Part shown: positions 5,381 through 8,099 of the stretch, in pieces | Layout: every line of letters begins with the position of its first letter | Position numbering within the stretch: position 1 is the stretch's first letter | DNA from: Acidobacteriota bacterium | GTDB taxonomy: Bacteria > Acidobacteriota > Blastocatellia > Pyrinomonadales > Pyrinomonadaceae | Direction: 5' to 3' | NCBI GenBank assembly: GCA_003222855.1 | Contig: QHXH01000137.1 | Span: 3,046 to 11,144 of the forward strand | DNA: 8,099 nt | Translations under genes and position numbers: made by a program | The notes under the pieces: model-generated | What the model was told of the DNA's origin: nothing | The model's database searches: none | The model's input: only the letters and a program-made list of their open reading frames with translations

Positions 5381-7834
5381 ATGATCGGCGCGAAACTTGG
5401 GAATTACCGCATCCTCGAGAAGATTGGCGCCGGTGGTCAGGGAACAGTTTACAAAGCGACCGACACCAAGCTGGGTCGCGCTGTCGTCATTAAGGTCCTA
5501 CCGCCGGAACTAACTGTCAAAGAAGCCAACCTCAAACGTTTTGAGCGCGAAGCGCGTCTGGCTTCGGCGTTGGACCATCCGAACATCTGCACGATTTTTG
5601 ATCTCAACGACATCGAAGGCGTTCACTTCATCGCGATGCAGTACGTTGAAGGCAAGAACGTTCGCGATCTTGTCAACGGGCGTCCGCTCGATCTGCGCAG
5701 CGCGCTTTCGATCACAATCCAGGTCGCTGACGCGCTCTCGGCGGCGCACGAACGCGGCATCATTCATCGCGACGTCAAAGCCGGCAACGTGATGGTCACT
5801 CCTTCGGGCCAGGTGAAAATTCTCGATTTCGGTTTGGCCAAGCTGGTCGACGACAGCGCGAGCCCCGGGGGCATTCATCACACTGACCTGACTGAAGTCG
5901 GCATTCCCTACGGCACCGCGACATACGCCGCTCCGGAACAAGCGCGCGGCGAACGCGTCGATGCGCGGGCGGACATTTTCTCGACCGGCGTTCTGCTTTA
6001 CGAAATGTTGACTGGCACCTGGCCGTTTCAGGGAAAGACGAGTGTTGACGTGCGGCATGCAGTGCTGCACCAGGAGCCGCAGCCGCTGAGCGAAGCGCGT
6101 CCCGGAGGCGCCCCGTGGCAATTGCAGGCGATCCTCGATCGCGCGCTCGCCAAAGAACCAAAGCAGCGCTATCAAAAAGTCGCCGAGATGCGCGATGACC
6201 TGCGCGCTGCCTTGCGGGAAGTTGAAGCCGGTGGGGCGCAAACTTTCGAGGCAATCACGCCCGTCGCGCCCAAACACATGACCGGCACGGGCCGCATGGG
6301 CCGCGCAATGCGTTGGTTGCGTGGAATCACGGGCGAGCGCAGTGCTCAACAAAGGATTTCGACGTCTGAACAATCAGTGGCGCACGAAACGCCGGCCACC
6401 AGCGTCGGCGATCACGAGCGCAAGAGCGTAGCGATTCTTCCTTTCAAAAACGTGAGCAACGATCCTGAATCAAGTTTCTATGAATTCTCTCTCGCGGATG
6501 CGGTGATCACTGAACTTGCCCGCGTGCGCTCGCTCATCGTGCGTCCCTCTTCTGAAATCGTTAAGTACCAGGGCGTGCAGGTTGATCCGCGCCAGGCGGG
6601 ACGCGACATGAGTGTTTCGGCCGTGCTGTCCGCAGGTTTTCTGCGCGGTGGCAATCGCATACGCGTGACGGCCCAACTGGTTGACGTCGCTTCCGGCGAT
6701 CTGCTGTGGAGCGATCGCATCGACGCGGACGCAACGGACATCATCAATGTTCAGGACACGATCACCCAGGAGATTTGCGAAGGCCTGCGGCTCGAATTGT
6801 CTTCGGACGAAAAAGATCGGCTGGTCCAACAGGCGACCGCGAACGCCGAAGCCTACGAAGAGTATCTGCGCGGTCGCGATGCGCTGGGCCGTTACGTCTA
6901 TCACACGGTCGCGCGCCTCGACGTCGATCAGGCTATCGAATATTTCGAGCGTGCCGCTTATCTCGATCCTTCTTTTGCCCTGGCCCACAGCGCGCTGGGC
7001 GCCGCGTACGCGAGTCGCGTCATGAAAGGCTTCGGCGAACCGGAAGATCACGCCCTCGCGCGCGAAGCTTTCGATAAGGCGCTGGCGCTCGATCCGCATT
7101 TGATTGAGCCGCGGATGAACATGATCTTCATTTATTTATCCAGCGGCGAGAAAGCGAAAGCGCGCGCCGCGGCCGATGAATTGAAGCGCGAAGCTCCCAA
7201 CGATGCGAGCATTCATTTCATTCGCGGCATCGTGGCGCGCCTGGACGGAGATTACGATAAGGCCATGCGCAGTCTCGATCGAATGCTGCGTTTGAATCCG
7301 GCTGAGCGCGTGGTCGTCGCCTACAATCGCGCGCGCCTGCTTACGTATCAGGGACGCTATGACGAGGCGCTGGCCGAGCTCGATCACGGCGCGGCAATTG
7401 AAGCCGATCATCCCCTGATCAAAACTTTTCGCGCGCGGGCACTTTATTATCGCGGCGACGTGGTGAAGGCGGCGGAGATTCTGGAACAGGTTTTAGAGCA
7501 ACAACCGCAGCTCGACGGTATTCGTCCGATCTATGCGACGTTCCTCAGCGCGCTCGGCTTCAGTGAAGAAGCGCGCGCGCAGCTCACCGATGAAGTGAAG
7601 AAAACTGCCGACACGGATCATGACGTGGCTTACTGGCTGGCATCCGCGTACGCCATGGAAGGTGAGCGCGAGGAAGCTTTGAAGTGGCTGCGCCGCGCAA
7701 TTGAATTAGGAAATGAAAACCGGCGCTGGTTCGAGAGTGATAAGAATTGGAATTCGCTGAGAGATGATCCGGAGTATCAAAGGATCATTGGATCGATCAG
7801 CACGCCGGCGACTGAAGAAGAGGAAGAACATTGA
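5381..7834 (+). CDS. Soluble Ser/Thr protein kinase-TolB/FlgO-like-TPR fusion
   Basis: This is an 817-residue Hanks-type kinase with a regulatory C-terminus. The kinase domain (about 9-280) has every catalytic element: glycine loop GAGGQG (16-21), ATP-binding K38, helix-C E57, HRDVKAGN (D131, K133, N136), DFG (149-151) and APE (184-186). It is an RD kinase and should be active. A polar linker (about 281-346) is followed by a domain opening KSVAILPFKNVSNDP (348-362), the TolB-amino-terminal/FlgO-like fold seen behind many bacterial kinases and cyclases (about 348-475). About six TPR-type helical pairs follow (around 486-776), for example 609-640 and 644-676. The tail ends in five glutamates and a histidine. 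Unlike many bacterial kinases of this class, no membrane helix is visible, so it is probably cytoplasmic, with the TPRs holding partners or substrates. ATG 5381 puts the glycine loop at the usual distance from the N-terminus. The TGA stop overlaps a repeat. Confidence 0.92.
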   Translation: MIGAKLGNYRILEKIGAGGQGTVYKATDTKLGRAVVIKVLPPELTVKEANLKRFEREARLASALDHPNICTIFDLNDIEGVHFIAMQYVEGKNVRDLVNGRPLDLRSALSITIQVADALSAAHERGIIHRDVKAGNVMVTPSGQVKILDFGLAKLVDDSASPGGIHHTDLTEVGIPYGTATYAAPEQARGERVDARADIFSTGVLLYEMLTGTWPFQGKTSVDVRHAVLHQEPQPLSEARPGGAPWQLQAILDRALAKEPKQRYQKVAEMRDDLRAALREVEAGGAQTFEAITPVAPKHMTGTGRMGRAMRWLRGITGERSAQQRISTSEQSVAHETPATSVGDHERKSVAILPFKNVSNDPESSFYEFSLADAVITELARVRSLIVRPSSEIVKYQGVQVDPRQAGRDMSVSAVLSAGFLRGGNRIRVTAQLVDVASGDLLWSDRIDADATDIINVQDTITQEICEGLRLELSSDEKDRLVQQATANAEAYEEYLRGRDALGRYVYHTVARLDVDQAIEYFERAAYLDPSFALAHSALGAAYASRVMKGFGEPEDHALAREAFDKALALDPHLIEPRMNMIFIYLSSGEKAKARAAADELKREAPNDASIHFIRGIVARLDGDYDKAMRSLDRMLRLNPAERVVVAYNRARLLTYQGRYDEALAELDHGAAIEADHPLIKTFRARALYYRGDVVKAAEILEQVLEQQPQLDGIRPIYATFLSALGFSEEARAQLTDEVKKTADTDHDVAYWLASAYAMEGEREEALKWLRRAIELGNENRRWFESDKNWNSLRDDPEYQRIIGSISTPATEEEEEH

Positions 7835-7919
7835 CAGGATTAACAAGATTTACAAGAGAAGGAGAGTCAGCAACCATGGTCTGTCTTTTCCCCATCTTGT
7901 TTATCTTGTAAATCCTGTC
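7833..7919. repeat. GACAGGATT-type inverted repeat, copy 2
   Basis: The arms at 7833-7857 and 7895-7919 match at 22 of 25 positions. Both read GACAGGATT, then ACAAGAT and ACAAGA, when viewed inward. A 37-nt centre separates them. The element fills nearly the whole 89-bp gap between two convergent genes: it overlaps the kinase TGA (7832-7834) and ends 4 bp from the permease stop. It may act as a two-way transcript end, but the stem is AT-rich and no clear U-tract terminator is seen. Confidence 0.65.
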
Positions 7920-7923
7920 TATC

Positions 7924-8099
7924 TTATTCGTATCGCAGACACTCAATCGGATCCAATCGCGCGGCTTTGCGCGCCGGCCAGACGCCGAAAATCAAACCCA
8001 CGCCCACGCTCACAGTAATACCGGCGGTCACTGCCCACATTGGAATTGAGGCGGGCAGACTCGGAATCAAAAACATCACCAGCTTGCTGATTCCGATCG
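7924..8099 (-). CDS. MacB/FtsX-type ABC transporter permease, C-terminal fragment
   Basis: Only the last 58 codons lie in the window; the gene begins beyond the right edge. Reading leftward, the frame shows a hydrophobic helix (AVTAGITVSVGVGLIFGV) and then WPARKAARLDPIECLRYE followed by TAA at 7926-7924. This ending, (Y/W)PAxKAAxLdPIeaLRyE, is the typical C-terminus of MacB-like permeases that work with an ATPase in lipoprotein, peptide or drug export across the envelope. A preceding helix is partly visible (KLVMFLIPSLPASIP). The ATPase and adaptor are outside the window, so the exact subfamily cannot be set. The gene is convergent with the kinase. Confidence 0.85.
   Translation of the reverse strand, partial: IGISKLVMFLIPSLPASIPMWAVTAGITVSVGVGLIFGVWPARKAARLDPIECLRYE

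Noticed and set aside
5510..6373. Long open frame of 287 codons on the minus strand
   Set aside because: It lies wholly opposite the well-supported kinase domain and has no recognisable motif; it is a by-product of codon bias in GC-rich DNA.
6470..7099. Open frame of 209 codons on the minus strand
   Set aside because: It is antisense to the TolB and TPR part of the kinase gene and shows no domain.
1790..7919. Repeats considered as a CRISPR array or tandem array
   Set aside because: They are different inverted-repeat families, singly placed and far apart, with no regular direct repeat and spacer pattern and no cas gene.
7764..8018. Plus-strand open frame crossing the kinase end
   Set aside because: It is an off-frame reading of the kinase tail, the inverted repeat and the antisense of the permease C-terminus.

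Overview
The window is ordinary bacterial chromosome of moderately high GC. It holds four complete or nearly complete protein genes, the tail of a fifth, and an unusual density of palindromic repeats between them. A Hanks-type kinase fused to a TolB/FlgO-like domain and TPRs, next to a MacB-type ABC permease, together with what look like leaderless starts, suggests Acidobacteriota (perhaps Blastocatellia). This assignment is an inference from gene style; no rRNA or other marker gene is present.

Layout. On the minus strand, 42-1712 encodes a membrane-embedded processive family 2 glycosyltransferase (D, DxD, TED and QxxRW motifs all present). Its likely promoter is at 1754-1782. Directly behind that promoter is a 138-bp palindromic, MITE-like insertion (1790-1927) flanked by a 10-bp direct repeat. 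Positions 1928-2218 hold a second repeat (1961-2037), a doubtful 23-codon ORF and the start of the divergent gene. On the plus strand follow a membrane-anchored PAS-GGDEF diguanylate cyclase (2219-3913), a 12-helix MFS transporter (4003-5238) and a soluble Ser/Thr kinase-TolB-TPR fusion (5381-7834). A MacB/FtsX-type ABC permease enters from the right on the minus strand and stops at 7924.

How the parts may work together. The diguanylate cyclase and the glycosyltransferase are divergent neighbours, which fits c-di-GMP control of an exopolysaccharide. The glycosyltransferase has no visible PilZ domain, so any link would have to be indirect. The transporter and kinase are separated from each other and from the cyclase by palindromes and appear to have their own promoters, so I do not read the plus-strand genes as one operon.

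The most notable feature is not a protein system. At least four different inverted-repeat families occupy the intergenic spaces. The stop codons of all three plus-strand genes lie inside or overlap the first bases of a palindrome (TAG at 3911, TAG at 5236, TGA at 7832). One palindrome (3911-3991) runs from the stop codon of one gene to the predicted -10 box of the next. I found no CRISPR array, tRNA, rRNA, transposase or clear defence system.
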